Shown here one piece after another: positions 63,440 to 64,000 of a stretch of 64,000 nucleotides of DNA. The stretch is from positions 409,256 to 473,255 of the forward strand of contig NZ_SLZK01000006.1 in NCBI RefSeq assembly GCF_004341105.1, read 5' to 3'. A model generated the notes under the pieces. The model did not search any database. It was not told the origin of the DNA and saw nothing but the letters and a program-made list of their open reading frames with translations. Numbering within the stretch: the first letter of the stretch is position 1; every line of letters begins with the position of its first letter. A program made the translations under genes and the position numbers. The DNA comes from Rhizobium sp. BK418 (lineage in GTDB: Bacteria > Pseudomonadota > Alphaproteobacteria > Rhizobiales > Rhizobiaceae).

Positions 63440-63467
63440 GCCCGGAAGACTTCAGTGGCTTCCGGGC
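63440..63467. terminator. Bidirectional hairpin between convergent genes
   Basis: GCCCGGAAG at 63440-63448 and CTTCCGGGC at 63459-63467 form a perfect nine-base stem with a ten-base loop; an alternative overlapping stem uses CCGGAAGCC and GGCTTCCGG. It lies between the SDR stop and the stop of the convergent Hint-domain gene. Confidence 0.65.
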
Positions 63468-63481
63468 AGTCGCGCAGCTTG

Positions 63482-64000
63482 TCAGAGCGAGAGCTCTTTG
63501 GCTCGTGCGTTGATCTTCTCACAGGCATCCCCGAGCGGATCGCGCATCGGCACCAGTGGTGAAACGCCGAGTAGGAGAAGCGCTTTGAAATGCATCCAGC
63601 CGCCTCCCAGCACTGGCGCATAGGACGTCATCGCGGTGCGTTCTTCGCCATAGAGACGCTTGTACTCGGCAAAATTCGCAAAGTTCTCGTGATTGCTATC
63701 CTTTAGATGGAAGGTTTCGGCTGCAGCACCTTCGGCAAGGATGACTTCATGCGTATCAAGCATGATGGCATAGTACTCGATCGACATGCCGTCGTCCGGG
63801 ATGACCGGTGCGATAGTCGTGCCGTTCACGAGCTCCTTCACGCGGATCAAAACGCCGTCCAGAAACAGCGCATGGCCAGGCGACAGGTAGAGATCGGAAT
63901 GTGGGGTGCGACCATCCAGCGCGTGGCGGGAAACCCGGATCGGCACGACGTCCTTATGCCAGCGCGTGCCACTGTTCTTGAAGACCTGGCGGCCGATCCA
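63482..64000 (-). CDS. Hint-domain protein (N-terminus beyond window)
   Basis: The last 172 residues of a longer protein, open to the right edge. HSDLYLSPGHALFLDGVLIR, VKELVNGTTIAP and YYAIMLDTHEVILAEGAAAE match the Hint_2 (hedgehog/intein-like) domain found in many alphaproteobacterial secreted or surface proteins. The block LSPGHALFLDG corresponds to the conserved His-containing Hint segment. An internal GTG at 63946 is not the start because homologous sequence (WIGRQVFKNSGTRWHKD) continues upstream of it. Self-splicing or self-cleavage cannot be judged because the N-terminal Cys block is off the window. Confidence 0.82.
   Translation of the reverse strand, partial: WIGRQVFKNSGTRWHKDVVPIRVSRHALDGRTPHSDLYLSPGHALFLDGVLIRVKELVNGTTIAPVIPDDGMSIEYYAIMLDTHEVILAEGAAAETFHLKDSNHENFANFAEYKRLYGEERTAMTSYAPVLGGGWMHFKALLLLGVSPLVPMRDPLGDACEKINARAKELSL

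Noticed and set aside
1..64000. CRISPR arrays, tRNA or rRNA genes, insertion sequences, phage genes
   Set aside because: No regularly spaced direct repeats, tRNA-like cloverleaf with family sequence, transposase, integrase or phage structural gene was recognised in the window.

Overview
The window looks like a piece of a Rhizobium-type alphaproteobacterial genome (Rhizobiaceae). It is GC-rich, tightly packed with catabolic operons and ABC importers, and carries the rhizobial form of the L-rhamnose locus (rhaRSTPQUK divergent from rhaDI, with a bifunctional aldolase/dehydrogenase RhaD and the RhaU mutarotase). No rRNA, tRNA, CRISPR array, insertion sequence or replication gene was seen. The dense accessory catabolism would suit a large plasmid or chromid, but the sequence does not prove which replicon it is.

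Layout. 1-2.7 kb: the start of a TonB-dependent siderophore receptor (cut by the window edge) and its AraC-type regulator. 2.8-14.4 kb: the rhamnose locus, with a 2-keto-4-pentenoate-hydratase-like gene behind rhaK. 14.4-17.6 kb: an ECF41-like sigma factor with a SnoaL-like tail, a carboxymuconolactone-decarboxylase/AhpD-like gene, and two genes between them (RibD-C reductase, HAD phosphatase). Both the sigma gene and the AhpD-like gene carry a (T/C)GTCACA-N16-CGTC promoter, so the regulatory loop can be read from the DNA. 17.8-23.3 kb: a 1597-residue autotransporter followed by an IalB-family periplasmic protein. 23.5-27 kb: IclR and TetR regulators and small hypothetical genes. 27.1-36.3 kb: amidase, TIM-barrel isomerase, pobR/pobA (4-hydroxybenzoate hydroxylase) and a five-gene branched-chain-type ABC importer downstream of pobA, probably for an aromatic acid. 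36.3-40.3 kb: a decayed GntR gene, then tartrate dehydrogenase-like, succinate-semialdehyde dehydrogenase-like and HpcH/HpaI aldolase genes.

40.3-51.9 kb: a polyol/ketose locus. A sugar ABC importer (binding protein, two permeases, a small membrane protein, an ATPase) and an L-xylulose-reductase-like SDR run leftwards. A 3-epimerase-like TIM barrel, a ROK regulator, a PfkB kinase, a GatZ/KbaZ homologue without its aldolase partner, a ribitol-dehydrogenase-like SDR and a galactitol-2-dehydrogenase-like SDR run rightwards. This set matches the D-altritol/galactitol pathways described in Agrobacterium, which enter glycolysis through D-tagatose 6-phosphate and D-fructose 6-phosphate. 52.1-58 kb: a peptide/nickel-type ABC importer with a fused double ATPase and a DNA-binding-domain-only AraC protein. 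58-62.5 kb: a membrane-anchored three-PAS histidine kinase, two divergently transcribed FixJ-like response regulators and a lone receiver protein. The window ends with an SDR and the C-terminal part of a Hint-domain protein.

Many long open frames lie antisense to these genes. They are by-products of GC-rich codon use and were left out. Start codons were moved to the ribosome-binding site where the longest frame looked wrong; those cases are stated.
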